A DNA stretch of 64,000 nucleotides from Anoxynatronum sibiricum (lineage in GTDB: Bacteria > Bacillota > Clostridia > Peptostreptococcales > Tindalliaceae): the NCBI RefSeq assembly GCF_039414295.1, contig NZ_JBCITM010000004.1, forward strand, positions 124,001-188,000. Direction: 5' to 3'. This document shows, in pieces, positions 25,927-34,877 of this stretch. The notes beneath the pieces are model-generated. The model had not been told where the DNA came from. It searched no databases and saw only the letters and a program-made list of their open reading frames with translations. The position numbers were made by a program, and so were the translations under genes. How positions within the stretch are numbered: the first letter of the stretch is position 1; each line of letters opens with the position of its first letter.

Positions 25927-26187
25927 GGTACAAATTTCACACTTCACACCATAAATTCAGTGAAGGGAAAAAGTAAACAGCAACTGGACGCCACAGCGAA
26001 CCGGGGAAGGTGAAAGCCCGGTGCAGAACAGCCTGTTGAATGGTTCCCGGAGAAGCGCCGCAAAATCAAGGAAAGTAGCGGTCGCCGTCAGCCCCACGTT
26101 ATCCGGGCAGGGTATCGAAGCCATGGCTTCCGTACCTGTAAGAGTGAGATGGCTGAAGCCGTCTAACATAGGTGGCAACACGGAATC

Positions 26188-26226
26188 AACGCATTTCGTC
26201 CTATCCGGGATGAAGTGCGTTTTTTA
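26188..26226 (+). terminator. First T-box terminator
   Basis: A 14-bp stem (26188-26201 with 26208-26221, including G-U pairs) with a short loop runs into six T residues. It competes with the antiterminator built on the T-box copy at 26169. Confidence 0.88.
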
Positions 26227-26291
26227 TTTCCCGGAAAAGCCGCCCATGAGACCTTCACCAGCTAAGATGGGTGGCACCGCGGTGGTTATGA

Positions 26292-26329
26292 AACACATCG
26301 TCCCTGTACAAGGGGATGGTGTGTTTTTT
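26292..26329 (+). terminator. Second T-box terminator
   Basis: A stem of 13 bp (26292-26304 with 26313-26325, two G-U pairs) ends in six T residues, 80 bases before the trpE start. Confidence 0.9.
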
Positions 26330-26408
26330 GCGTGGAAGCTTTTCAACAGGGCAAACCGAACAAAGGATAACGGCCAGTATCCAAAAGACAACACAGGAGG
26401 TGCAGTCA

Positions 26409-28034
26409 ATGATCACATGGGAAGCTTTTCAGGAAATGGCAACACAGCAAATGGCGAAAGGACAGCGTCGCATCTGCCTGAAAAAAGAAGTTCAGGGCGA
26501 CATGGAAACCCCCATCAGTCTCTACCAAAAACTGAAGGAGAAGGGAGGTTCTTTTCTGCTGGAAAGTGTGGCCGACGGCGTGCAGCGAGGGCGGTATTCC
26601 TATATGGGAAGCTGTCCCACTGCCACATTAAGCAGTCGGGGACGGGAATGGCAGATGGAAGGGATCCCTGATGAAGCTGTGCCTGACGATGGTGCGGTGA
26701 AAGACGTCGGTGGGGGACGGCCTTGCTGTCAGTTGAAGAGAAAAGAAGGGCAGAGGCAGGGTAAGGGACAGGGACTTGTATTGGAAAAACTGCAGCAGCT
26801 TCTGAATATTCCCCTGGAGGTAGAAAGGCAAACTGAAAATGGGCCAGACTTTACTGGTGGTGCCGTAGGGTTTATGGCCTATGACATGGTGCGTCAATAT
26901 GAACAGCTGCCGGACAAAACAGAGGATGATCTGGGACTGCCGGAGACCTGCTTTTTATTGGTGGATGAATTGGCTGCCTACGATCATGCCCGCCAAACTA
27001 TTGTGCTCATGACCAATGTGATGCTGCCGGAAGCACCGGCGACCAGAGAGTCATTGAAAGCAGTTTATGACAATGGGCAACGGCAGTTGGAAAGGCTGGA
27101 AGAAAAGGTGCGTCAACCCCTGCCAAGGCATCACCTCATACCGTCAGATGAGCTGCCTGGTTCAGATGCACAGTCAGCCACTGCGCCCCTTCATTCGGCG
27201 TCAGGGCCTCGGGTCACCAGCACTGAAACGCTGGAAAGCTTCAGTGAAAAGGTGAAGATAGCCAAGGAGCATATCCGACAGGGAGATATTTTTCAGGTGG
27301 TGCTTTCCCAGCGGTACACCATTGAGCCAGCGCCCGACCCCTTTGACACTTACCGGGCCCTGCGCAGTCAAAACCCATCTCCCTATTTGTTTTATCTTGA
27401 CTTCGATGACTTTCAGCTCACTGGAGCATCACCGGAAATGCTGGTGCAAACCCGGCATCGGCGGGTGGAAACCTGCCCCATTGCCGGCACCCGCCCCCGA
27501 GGAAACACACCAGAAGAAGACCAGGCCTATGAGAAAGAGATGCTGGCCGACGAAAAAGAACGGGCAGAGCATCTGATGCTGGTGGACCTGGCGCGCAATG
27601 ATGTGGGACGGGTGGCTGATTTTGGAAGCGTCACAGTGGCCCCGTACATGGTGGTGAAAAAATTCTCCCATGTGATGCACTTGGTCAGCCAGGTGCAGGG
27701 GAAACTGGCACCGGGAAAAGGAGCCTTTGATGCCCTTACCGCCTGCCTGCCTGCAGGCACCCTTTCCGGCGCACCCAAAATTCGGGCCATGGAGATCATC
27801 GACCAACTGGAAACCAAACGCAGAGGCCCTTATGGCGGCGCGGTGGGATATGTGGGGTACAACGGCAACATGGACACCTGTATCACCATTCGCAGTGTGG
27901 TGTTTCAGGGTGGGAAAGCCCATGTACAGGCGGGTGCAGGCATTGTGGAGGATTCTGTACCGGCGTCTGAGTACGAGGAAAGCCGGCGAAAAGCCGCCAG
28001 CCTTTTGGAAATACTATGTGTGGAAGGAGCTTGA
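26409..28034 (+). CDS. trpE: Anthranilate synthase component I
   Basis: A 541-residue enzyme that converts chorismate to anthranilate using ammonia delivered by TrpG. The tryptophan feedback site is visible in LLES...GRYSYMG (about residues 44-60). The chorismate-binding core contains VVLSQRY, the catalytic segment LVDLARNDVGRV, and GGAVGYVGYNGNMD. It is slightly longer than usual because of a variable Lys/Gly-rich stretch at about 95-120. I chose ATG 26409, eight bases after AGGAGG; the longer frame from 26316 reads through the leader terminator. First gene of trpEGDCFBA. Confidence 0.97.
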   Translation: MITWEAFQEMATQQMAKGQRRICLKKEVQGDMETPISLYQKLKEKGGSFLLESVADGVQRGRYSYMGSCPTATLSSRGREWQMEGIPDEAVPDDGAVKDVGGGRPCCQLKRKEGQRQGKGQGLVLEKLQQLLNIPLEVERQTENGPDFTGGAVGFMAYDMVRQYEQLPDKTEDDLGLPETCFLLVDELAAYDHARQTIVLMTNVMLPEAPATRESLKAVYDNGQRQLERLEEKVRQPLPRHHLIPSDELPGSDAQSATAPLHSASGPRVTSTETLESFSEKVKIAKEHIRQGDIFQVVLSQRYTIEPAPDPFDTYRALRSQNPSPYLFYLDFDDFQLTGASPEMLVQTRHRRVETCPIAGTRPRGNTPEEDQAYEKEMLADEKERAEHLMLVDLARNDVGRVADFGSVTVAPYMVVKKFSHVMHLVSQVQGKLAPGKGAFDALTACLPAGTLSGAPKIRAMEIIDQLETKRRGPYGGAVGYVGYNGNMDTCITIRSVVFQGGKAHVQAGAGIVEDSVPASEYEESRRKAASLLEILCVEGA

Positions 28035-28039
28035 GACCC

Positions 28040-28648
28040 ATGATGATTCTCATCGACAATTACGATTCCTTTACTTACAACCTGTATCAGTATTTGGGAG
28101 AAATTTCGCCGGATATCAGGGTGATACGTAACGATGCGGTTACCGTGTCAGAACTGGAAGCCATGAACCCTTCTCACCTTATTATTTCACCGGGCCCCGG
28201 ATTTCCCAAAGATGCAGGCATTTCCATTGAAGCCATCCGGCAGTTAGGCCCGCGCATTCCCACCCTGGGAATCTGTTTGGGCCACCAGGCCATCTGTGAA
28301 GCTTTCGGAGGAATAATTGTCCTTGCCAGACATCGGGTGCACGGAAAAACTTCCCAAATTGTTCATCAGCAGACTGGGCTGCTGGCAGGGCTGCCCAGTC
28401 CTTTCATTGCCGCCCGGTACCATTCCCTGGTGGCAGATCCGAAAAAAATGCCCCCGGAGTTGCTGGTAACGGCTGAAACAGAGACTGGAGAAATCATGGC
28501 AGTGCAGCACCAGCGGTTTCCCATCACCGGGCTTCAGTTCCACCCCGAATCCATCGCCTCAGAACATGGGAAAGCCATTTTGAGGCAATTCATTAACCAG
28601 CCGGAGCGCATGAGCCGGCAGGAAGGAGCATCACATGAATCAACTTAA
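28040..28648 (+). CDS. trpG: Anthranilate synthase component II (glutamine amidotransferase)
   Basis: A 202-residue class I glutamine amidotransferase that hydrolyses glutamine and passes ammonia to TrpE. It starts ILIDNYDSFTYNL, has the oxyanion strand ISPGPG, the nucleophile in GICLGHQA and the His-Glu pair in FHPES. Start ATG 28040 lies ten bases after AAGGAG, just behind the trpE stop. It may also serve as PabA, as happens in organisms with a single amidotransferase, but that is not testable here. It overlaps trpD by 14 bases. Confidence 0.96.
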   Translation: MMILIDNYDSFTYNLYQYLGEISPDIRVIRNDAVTVSELEAMNPSHLIISPGPGFPKDAGISIEAIRQLGPRIPTLGICLGHQAICEAFGGIIVLARHRVHGKTSQIVHQQTGLLAGLPSPFIAARYHSLVADPKKMPPELLVTAETETGEIMAVQHQRFPITGLQFHPESIASEHGKAILRQFINQPERMSRQEGASHEST

Positions 28649-29681
28649 AAATCACACTGCACACTTGTTGAACCACCAGCCTTTGCCAGAGGCCGCCATG
28701 ACGGAAGCCATGGAGATCATCATGACAGGAGGGACAGATCCGGTGTCAATAGCTGCTTTTTTAACCGCACTGCGCATGAAAGGGGAAACGGTGGCAGAAC
28801 TGACCGCCGCTGCCCGGGTGCTGCGAGCCAGAGCCTTGCCTCTGCCGGTCAGTTTTTCTGATGCCCTGGATACCTGCGGTACCGGTGGTGACGGAGGTAC
28901 TACCTTCAATGTGTCCACGGCTGCCGCCCTGGTGGCTGCTGCCGGGGGCGTGAAGGTGATGAAGCATGGCAACCGCGCTGTATCCAGCCGATGTGGCAGT
29001 GCCGATGTGCTGGAGGCCCTGGGCATTGCCATTCACCAACAGCCTGAAGCTGCCCGCCAGGCGCTGGAGACAGTGGGGATGACCTTTCTCTTTGCCCCGG
29101 ACTATCATCAGAGTATGAAGCAGGTGGCAGGCGTACGGAAAACCCTGGGGTTCCGCACCATTTTCAATTTGCTGGGACCCCTGGCAAATCCCGGAAGGCC
29201 TGTCTATCAGGTGCTGGGGGTCTATGACCGGCGACTGGTGACTCCCATGGCTCAGGTATTACAGCAGTTGGGAATTCAACGGGGACTGGTGGTTCATGGC
29301 AGCGATGGGATGGATGAGCTGACGCTGACAGGCACCAGCTACCTTTGTGAAGTCACCCCGGAAACCCTGACATCCAGCAGTCTTGAGCCGGAAGCGGTGG
29401 GGCTGAAACGGTGTGATGCTGAAGTGCTTATCGGGGGAGACACAGCCTTCAATGCCAAGGTGATCGAAGGGGCTTTTTCAAACCAGCGGCCGGAAGCGGC
29501 AGATCTCATTGCCCTCAATGCCGGAGCTGCTCTCTATGTGGCAGGCAAAGCCGCCACCTTGGCAACCGGTGTGTTTCAAGCAAAACAGCTGATTCAGAAT
29601 GGGAGTGCTGCTGCCAAACTGGCGGATCTGAGGAGTTATGAGGCAGCACCTGGAGGGTTCCGGGAGGCGGCGTCATGTTAG
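28635..29681 (+). CDS. trpD: Anthranilate phosphoribosyltransferase
   Basis: A 348-residue enzyme that transfers phosphoribose from PRPP to anthranilate. The PRPP-binding glycine-rich loop CGTGGDGGTTFNVST, KHGNRAVSSRCGSAD and the NLLGPLANP motif are all present. The length is typical. It overlaps trpG by 14 bases and trpC by seven, indicating coupled translation. Confidence 0.97.
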   Translation: MNQLKNHTAHLLNHQPLPEAAMTEAMEIIMTGGTDPVSIAAFLTALRMKGETVAELTAAARVLRARALPLPVSFSDALDTCGTGGDGGTTFNVSTAAALVAAAGGVKVMKHGNRAVSSRCGSADVLEALGIAIHQQPEAARQALETVGMTFLFAPDYHQSMKQVAGVRKTLGFRTIFNLLGPLANPGRPVYQVLGVYDRRLVTPMAQVLQQLGIQRGLVVHGSDGMDELTLTGTSYLCEVTPETLTSSSLEPEAVGLKRCDAEVLIGGDTAFNAKVIEGAFSNQRPEAADLIALNAGAALYVAGKAATLATGVFQAKQLIQNGSAAAKLADLRSYEAAPGGFREAASC

Positions 29682-30472
29682 ATCAAATAGTGGCACATAC
29701 CCGTCGGCGGGTGGCAGCAGCAGAAGCAGCCAAACCGCTTCATCAGCTGATGAAAGCGTTGGAAGATCAGTCGTCAGCATTCTTTCCCCGAAGCCTTCCC
29801 CAGGCTTTTGGTCAACAAGCTGCCATGGCGGTGATTGCAGAAATCAAACGGGCTTCTCCCTCCAAAGGACCTTTAAACATGACACTTGACCCGAAAGAAC
29901 AGGCAGATTGGTATGAACAAGCAGGGGTAGCGGTGATTTCAGTACTCACAGAACCTGAGCACTTCAAAGGGAGCAACGAAGATCTGGTGCAGGTACGCTG
30001 CTGTGTGAAATGTCCCGTACTGCGCAAAGATTTTCTGGTAACGCCATACCAGCTTTATGAAAGTCGCCTGCTCCAGGCAGATGTGGTGCTGCTCATTGCT
30101 GCCGCACTCCCCGGGGATCAACTGGCCGCCATGCACCGCCAGGCAGCGGCTCTGGGACTTCAGTGCCTGATGGAAATCCACACCAGGGAAGAAGTGGAAC
30201 GGGTACTGGCGCTGCCGTTGCAGCGGGAGCGGGACTTCATCGGTATCAACAATCGGAACCTGAAAACCTTCCAGACAAGCCTGGAAACCACCCGTCAGCT
30301 GAGGCCTCTTATTCCAGGGGAGTTTATCTGTATCAGTGAGAGCGGCATTTCCACCCCTGATACCGTGGCAGAACTTAAAGAGATGAACATTCAGGGAATA
30401 TTAGTGGGAGAAGCCCTGGTGACGGCGGCAGATCCCGGGAACGCCCTGAAGCTGCTGGTGGGAACGGGATGA
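29675..30472 (+). CDS. trpC: Indole-3-glycerol phosphate synthase
   Basis: A 265-residue TIM-barrel enzyme. The catalytic Lys and loop are seen in AEIKRASPSKG, then VLTEPEHFKGS, the second catalytic Lys in VLRKDFLV, INNRNLKTF, and the phosphate-binding SESGI. Single-domain form, not fused to TrpF. It closes the ring to give indole glycerol phosphate. It is followed by a 108-base gap before trpF, the only loose joint in the operon. Confidence 0.97.
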   Translation: MLDQIVAHTRRRVAAAEAAKPLHQLMKALEDQSSAFFPRSLPQAFGQQAAMAVIAEIKRASPSKGPLNMTLDPKEQADWYEQAGVAVISVLTEPEHFKGSNEDLVQVRCCVKCPVLRKDFLVTPYQLYESRLLQADVVLLIAAALPGDQLAAMHRQAAALGLQCLMEIHTREEVERVLALPLQRERDFIGINNRNLKTFQTSLETTRQLRPLIPGEFICISESGISTPDTVAELKEMNIQGILVGEALVTAADPGNALKLLVGTG

Positions 30473-30580
30473 TGAAAACTGACCGAAAAATAGCTGTTGT
30501 ACAGCAAACCGGCAACAAGAAACGATGCAGGAAGTCAACAATGAAAATCGTGTGAAAAGCCATGAAAGGAGAAAACGCAA

Positions 30581-31207
30581 ATGGAGACAGCTGTTAAAAT
30601 CTGCGGATTAATGAACGAAAAAGTGCTGCCGGTGATAAGAGAAATGAAACCGGAATATGTGGGTTTTGTTTTTGCCCCCAGCCGACGGAGGGTGAGTGTG
30701 GCAACAGCCAGGGAACTGATTGTTCAACTGCCTTCAGAAACAGTGCCGGTGGGAGTATTCATGAACGAAACGGTGGCAGCCATGGATGCTGTGGGTCGTC
30801 AGGCCGGCCTGAAAATCCTGCAGCTCCATGGCAGTGAATCTGCCGAGACCTGCGCCCAGCTCCGCAGAAAAGGATGGCTGGTTTGGAAGGTCTTTCCAAT
30901 GGCTTCGCTGGATGATCTGAAAAATTTGAACCAGTATGAAGTGGATGGTTACCTGGTGGATGCAGCAGGAATCGGGGGAGCTGGAGGCACTGGTAAAAGC
31001 TTTCCATGGCAATGGCTTGTCGGTGTGTCGCTGTCAAAACCGCTGATTTTGGCAGGCGGTCTTCGGCCGGATAATGTGAGACAGGCCCTGAAAGAAGTGA
31101 TACCCACGGTGGTGGATGTCAGCAGCGGTGTTGAGATTCGGGGTGAAAAATCACCCCGGCAGATAGGTATCTTTATCAGGAAAGTGAGGAATACCCATGA
31201 TGAATGA
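30581..31207 (+). CDS. trpF: Phosphoribosylanthranilate isomerase
   Basis: A 208-residue TIM-barrel isomerase acting between TrpD and TrpC. It starts with the catalytic Cys in VKICGL, then FVFAPSRRRVS, LQLHGSE, the general acid in LVDAAGIGG-like context and LAGGLRPDNV and VDVSSGVE at the C-terminus. AAAGGAG precedes the ATG at a normal distance. It overlaps trpB by 11 bases. Confidence 0.96.
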   Translation: METAVKICGLMNEKVLPVIREMKPEYVGFVFAPSRRRVSVATARELIVQLPSETVPVGVFMNETVAAMDAVGRQAGLKILQLHGSESAETCAQLRRKGWLVWKVFPMASLDDLKNLNQYEVDGYLVDAAGIGGAGGTGKSFPWQWLVGVSLSKPLILAGGLRPDNVRQALKEVIPTVVDVSSGVEIRGEKSPRQIGIFIRKVRNTHDE

Positions 31208-32453
31208 AACATCACCCAGAGAATCGTTTAATGGTTATTTTGGCGAGTTTGGCGGCAGATATGTCCCTGAAACGCTGATGAATGCATTACACGAACTGGA
31301 AGCAGGATTGGCGGAAGCACTGGCTGACCCGGATTTTATGACAGAATACCAGGCGCTGCTGCACCAGTATGCCGGGCGGGAAACCCCGCTGTATGAGGCC
31401 GATAACTTAACACGGCACCTGAAAGGTGCCCGGATCTTTTTGAAGCGGGAAGACCTGAACCATACCGGTTCTCATAAAATCAACAACGTGATCGGTCAGG
31501 CCCTGCTGGCCCGGCGCATGGGCAAAAAAAACATCATCGCAGAAACCGGTGCAGGACAGCATGGGGTGGCCACTGCCACCATTTGCGCCAAAATGGGTCT
31601 CAACTGCGAAGTGTTCATGGGCACCGAAGACATTCGCCGCCAGGCAGTGAACGTGGAAAAAATGAAACTGCTGGGGGCAACGGTGACCGGCGTGGATGCC
31701 GGCACAGGCACCTTGAAAGATGCCACTAGTGAGGCTATCCGCACATGGGTGGCCCGGGTGGAGGATACCTGCTATATAATCGGTTCGGTGGTGGGGCCGC
31801 ACCCCTACCCTTACATGGTGCGGGAATTTCAGAAAATCATTGGAGAAGAAACACGGGAGCAGATTCTTCGACAGGCAGGCCGCCTGCCGGAGATGGTGGT
31901 GGCCTGTGTGGGTGGCGGTAGCAATGCCATGGGAATCTTTCATGCCTTTGTACCGGAAGAAAAAGTGGCATTGGTGGGGGTGGAGGCAGCAGGATTAGGG
32001 CTGCACACCCCTCATCACGCGGCGGCCATCAATGGAGGAAGTGTGGGGGTGATTCATGGCATGCTCACCTATTTGATGCAGGATGAATGTGGCGGCATTG
32101 CACCGGTCCATTCCATCTCTGCCGGTTTGGATTATCCCGGTATCGGACCGGAACACGCCCATTTGGCTGGCAGCGGGCGGGTGTGCTACGAGTCTGTCAC
32201 CGATGACGAAGCACTGACAGCCTTTTGCCTGATGGCAGAAAAAGAAGGAATTATTCCCGCTCTGGAAAGTGCCCACGCCATTGCTTATGCCCTGCGCCAG
32301 GCACCTGAAATGCCGCAGGAGGCCATCATGATCATCAACCTTTCCGGGCGGGGAGACAAAGACATGCATACTGTGATGACGGCGACGACAGCCGTCCAGA
32401 AAGGGGGCTGCATCCATGAACAACCGCATCGCACACCGTTTTACATCCCTTAA
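31197..32453 (+). CDS. trpB: Tryptophan synthase beta subunit
   Basis: A 418-residue PLP enzyme of the TrpB1 type that joins indole and serine. It starts with FGEFGGRYVPETL, binds PLP through Lys in HTGSHKINN, has the catalytic ETGAGQHG loop and the phosphate-binding GGGSNA. The C-terminus runs about 15-20 residues past the usual end (after GRGDKDMHTV) into the overlap with trpA, which spans 38 bases. Start ATG 31197 lies seven bases after GAGG. Confidence 0.97.
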   Translation: MMNETSPRESFNGYFGEFGGRYVPETLMNALHELEAGLAEALADPDFMTEYQALLHQYAGRETPLYEADNLTRHLKGARIFLKREDLNHTGSHKINNVIGQALLARRMGKKNIIAETGAGQHGVATATICAKMGLNCEVFMGTEDIRRQAVNVEKMKLLGATVTGVDAGTGTLKDATSEAIRTWVARVEDTCYIIGSVVGPHPYPYMVREFQKIIGEETREQILRQAGRLPEMVVACVGGGSNAMGIFHAFVPEEKVALVGVEAAGLGLHTPHHAAAINGGSVGVIHGMLTYLMQDECGGIAPVHSISAGLDYPGIGPEHAHLAGSGRVCYESVTDDEALTAFCLMAEKEGIIPALESAHAIAYALRQAPEMPQEAIMIINLSGRGDKDMHTVMTATTAVQKGGCIHEQPHRTPFYIP

Positions 32454-33228
32454 AGAGACCGGCAGAAAAGCCCTGATTCCCTTTGTCACCGCGGGTGACC
32501 CCAGTGCCAGTGTCACGCTGGAAATGATCACAGGCCTGGAGGCTGCCGGTGCTGATATTATCGAACTGGGAATGCCCTACTCAGACCCCCTTGCAGACGG
32601 CCCCGTCTTGCAGCGGGCAGCTCAGCGGGCTCTGGAAGCGGGCATGACACCCAACGCTTATTTTCATCTGATAAAAGAAGCGCGGCGTCGAACGGAACTC
32701 CCCCTGGTGGGGCTGGTTTATGTGAACACCCTGTTTCAATACGGGTGGGAAGCCTTCGGGCAACAGGCGGCGGATGCGGGGATGGACGGTCTCATCATCC
32801 CGGATCTTCCCCTGGAATCCCGTTATTACCATGGAAAGCCGCTGACACCGCTGCCAGTGACTGAAATCCGGCTGGTGGCCCCCACTTCAAAGCATCGCAT
32901 TCAGCAGATCGCAGGCGAAGCCCAGGGCTTTCTCTACTGCATTGCCTCATTGGGAGTCACCGGTGCCCGTCAGGGTTTATCTGAGAATCTGATTCCGTTC
33001 ATGGAAGAAGTAAGCCGCCACAGTGCCTGCCCCACCGCGCTGGGATTTGGCATTTCTTCGCCGGAAATGATTCAACAGATCCGCTGCCTGGCAGACAGCT
33101 TCATTGTGGGCAGTGCCCTGGTGGCAGCCCTGGAGAATGGGATTCAGGCAGAAAAAGGAGTTCAACCGGCGTTGAATTTCATTCGGGAACTGAGAGAGGC
33201 TCTGGATAAAGAAACTGGGGAGGTGTAA
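32416..33228 (+). CDS. trpA: Tryptophan synthase alpha subunit
   Basis: A 270-residue TIM barrel that cleaves indole glycerol phosphate and channels indole to TrpB. FVTAGDPS, the catalytic Glu and Asp in IELGMPYSDPLADGP, and the phosphate loops LGFGIS and GSALV are all present. It begins inside the end of trpB with AAGGGGG upstream. Last gene of the operon. I do not see a standard terminator immediately after it; the dyad at 33330 is the nearest structure. Confidence 0.96.
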   Translation: MNNRIAHRFTSLKETGRKALIPFVTAGDPSASVTLEMITGLEAAGADIIELGMPYSDPLADGPVLQRAAQRALEAGMTPNAYFHLIKEARRRTELPLVGLVYVNTLFQYGWEAFGQQAADAGMDGLIIPDLPLESRYYHGKPLTPLPVTEIRLVAPTSKHRIQQIAGEAQGFLYCIASLGVTGARQGLSENLIPFMEEVSRHSACPTALGFGISSPEMIQQIRCLADSFIVGSALVAALENGIQAEKGVQPALNFIRELREALDKETGEV

Positions 33229-33329
33229 ATTCCAAAAGTCTTCAGACTCAATTGCTTGTTGATGAAGCCCAACAGTGAGGGCTGATTCAATAGAAATAGT
33301 CTGCCCTTGAAAGAAAGTCGTTGAACCCT

Positions 33330-33353
33330 TGCATTTTTTTTCAAAAAAATGCA
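33330..33353. repeat. 11-bp inverted repeat inside a possible promoter of the DMT transporter gene
   Basis: TGCATTTTTTT (33330-33340) and AAAAAAATGCA (33343-33353) pair perfectly around TC. TTGCAT (33329-33334) and CATACT (33352-33357) are 17 bases apart and could be -35 and -10 elements, which would put the dyad exactly across the spacer like an operator. Confidence 0.5.
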
Positions 33354-33391
33354 TACTGGTACATAAGACTTTTGACAAGGAGAATCACAAG

Positions 33392-34291
33392 ATGAATCAA
33401 CGGAAAGCATGGCTCTTGCTTATTCTTTGCAATTTATTCTGGTCGGGTAATTATGTTTTTGGAAAATATGTGGTGGGTGAAATGAGTCCCCTGTTGCTCA
33501 CCTATCTTCGCTGGGTGCCGGCAACAGCACTGCTGCTGGTTATTGCCCAAAAAATGGAGAAGCCAGACTGGAAGAAAGCGGCGAAATCTTGGCAATTGCT
33601 GACGGGTATGGCCATGTCAGGGATCATTGCTTATAACATGATTTTATATACGGCGCTTACGTATACTTCCTCCACCAATGCAGCGGTGGTCAGTGCCTTG
33701 AACCCGGCCTTGCTGGTGCTGGTATCAGCGGTGTTACTGCGGGAAAAACTAACACGCATTCAGAGTCTGGGGATCTTTGTGTCGTTTACCGGTGTGCTGG
33801 TAATCATCACCGGGGGAAGCCTTGCGCAGCTCATTGCCATGCAAATTAATCAGGGAGACGTGATGATGCTGGGTGCCATTACCGTATGGACCATCTACTC
33901 CATCATTGGAAAACGACTGGCCCAGGTGCCCCCCATCACTGCCACGGCCCTGTCTGCCCTCATTGCCATTGTGATCTTAACTCCCTTTGCCGCACCTCAG
34001 TTTTTAACCTTGCACCAGTTGCCGCCCATGGCAATTCTTGGTATTATTTACATTTTTCTGTTTCCCTCCGTGGGGTCCTTTATTTTCTGGAATGTGGCGC
34101 TACGGGAGATCAATGCCGGGAAGGCAGGCATCTTTTTGAATTTGATCCCCGTCTTTACAGCAGGGATCAATCTCATGCTGGGTGTTCCGGTGACACTGGT
34201 GCAAATAACCGGCGGACTACTGGTCTTCATCGGGGTGTATACCACCACTGGATTGCTGGAAAAACGTTTAAGTCGTTTAAGTGAAACGTAA
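33392..34291 (+). CDS. EamA/DMT-superfamily transporter
   Basis: A 299-residue membrane protein with ten hydrophobic helices in two EamA repeats, starting LLLILCNLFWSGNYVFGK, with the NAAVVSALNPALLVLVSAVLL segment typical of the first repeat end. Such proteins usually export amino acids or metabolites; being just after the trp operon makes an aromatic compound thinkable but unsupported. Start ATG 33392 lies nine bases after AAGGAG. The longer reading from 33329 begins inside the inverted repeat. Confidence 0.9.
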   Translation: MNQRKAWLLLILCNLFWSGNYVFGKYVVGEMSPLLLTYLRWVPATALLLVIAQKMEKPDWKKAAKSWQLLTGMAMSGIIAYNMILYTALTYTSSTNAAVVSALNPALLVLVSAVLLREKLTRIQSLGIFVSFTGVLVIITGGSLAQLIAMQINQGDVMMLGAITVWTIYSIIGKRLAQVPPITATALSALIAIVILTPFAAPQFLTLHQLPPMAILGIIYIFLFPSVGSFIFWNVALREINAGKAGIFLNLIPVFTAGINLMLGVPVTLVQITGGLLVFIGVYTTTGLLEKRLSRLSET

Positions 34292-34496
34292 AAAAAGACA
34301 TGCATATGCATATGCAAATGAACTGAACAAATTCGCCGAACTTTCATCAATATGAGCACTTGCGATATTGTTCACAATCTGATAACCTGATGTAGGTTAG
34401 TGCCTGCAGAACATACATGTTCAGGTAGAAAGGTGCTTTAATTGTGCACATCAACGCAAAACAAATCGATTGAAAGACAGGAGCAGTGAAGGATTA

Positions 34497-34877
34497 ATGA
34501 AGACCAAAGATGTACAACTGATAGTGATCGTATTGCTGGCAGCCCTGGCGGCGCTGGCGGTGGGACGTTTAATGCTGAACGACCATGATGTCGATGAACA
34601 TTACGCAGTGATTTATGCCGGGCAGGAGGAATACCAGCGGATTCCTCTTAGTGAACCCCAGACGGTAATCATAGACAAAGACGGCAAGCACAATGAAATC
34701 AGAGTATGGGAGGAAGGTGTCGTCATGCATGCGTCCAACTGTGACAGTCAGGACTGCATTCATCAGGGTGAAGTGACACTGGAGAATCTGGAAACCCGTA
34801 TTTTGGGTGGTTGGATCATTTGCCTTCCCAATGAAATTGCCATCGAACTGGTGAAGGATGAAGGTGAAGATGAATGA
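34497..34877 (+). CDS. NusG domain II-containing small membrane-anchored protein
   Basis: A 126-residue protein: an N-terminal membrane helix (about residues 6-23) followed by a small beta domain of the NusG_II type with the paired-Cys motif NCDSQDCIHQG (about 79-89). It is not the transcription factor NusG; these proteins sit outside the membrane and their role is unknown. In many clostridia they are encoded next to a Gx-family transporter, as here (ATGA overlap with the next gene). Start ATG 34497 has GAAGGA close by (three bases, short), so the start is moderately sure. Confidence 0.82.
   Translation: MKTKDVQLIVIVLLAALAALAVGRLMLNDHDVDEHYAVIYAGQEEYQRIPLSEPQTVIIDKDGKHNEIRVWEEGVVMHASNCDSQDCIHQGEVTLENLETRILGGWIICLPNEIAIELVKDEGEDE

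Larger units (their letters stand above)
25933..26329 (+). promoter_or_regulatory. Tryptophan T-box leader with two antiterminator/terminator modules
   Basis: Stem I features are present: GGTGAAAGCCCGG near 26009-26021 and the specifier segment GAA-TGG-TTCCCGGAG, with specifier codon UGG (Trp) at 26041-26043. Two T-box sequences follow: a diverged copy at 26169-26183 (GGTGGCAACACGG core) and a near-consensus copy at 26268-26282 (GGGTGGCACCGCGG core). Both carry UGGC, which pairs with the GCCA end of a tRNA with discriminator G, as in bacterial tRNA-Trp. Each is followed by its own terminator. Only one Stem I is visible. Uncharged tRNA-Trp should allow read-through into trpE. Confidence 0.92.

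Noticed and set aside
26021..26671. A 216-codon plus-strand ORF across the trp leader
   Set aside because: It runs through the T-box structures and both terminators and then overlaps trpE in another frame; it has no start site or protein motif.
30469..30555. A 28-codon ORF overlapping the trpC stop (ATGA) in the trpC-trpF gap
   Set aside because: It lacks a ribosome binding site and any motif; the gap may simply be untranslated spacer.
34409..34422. GAACATACATGTTC as a LexA/DinR box
   Set aside because: The Gram-positive SOS box needs four bases between GAAC and GTTC; here there are six, and the downstream gene is not a repair gene.
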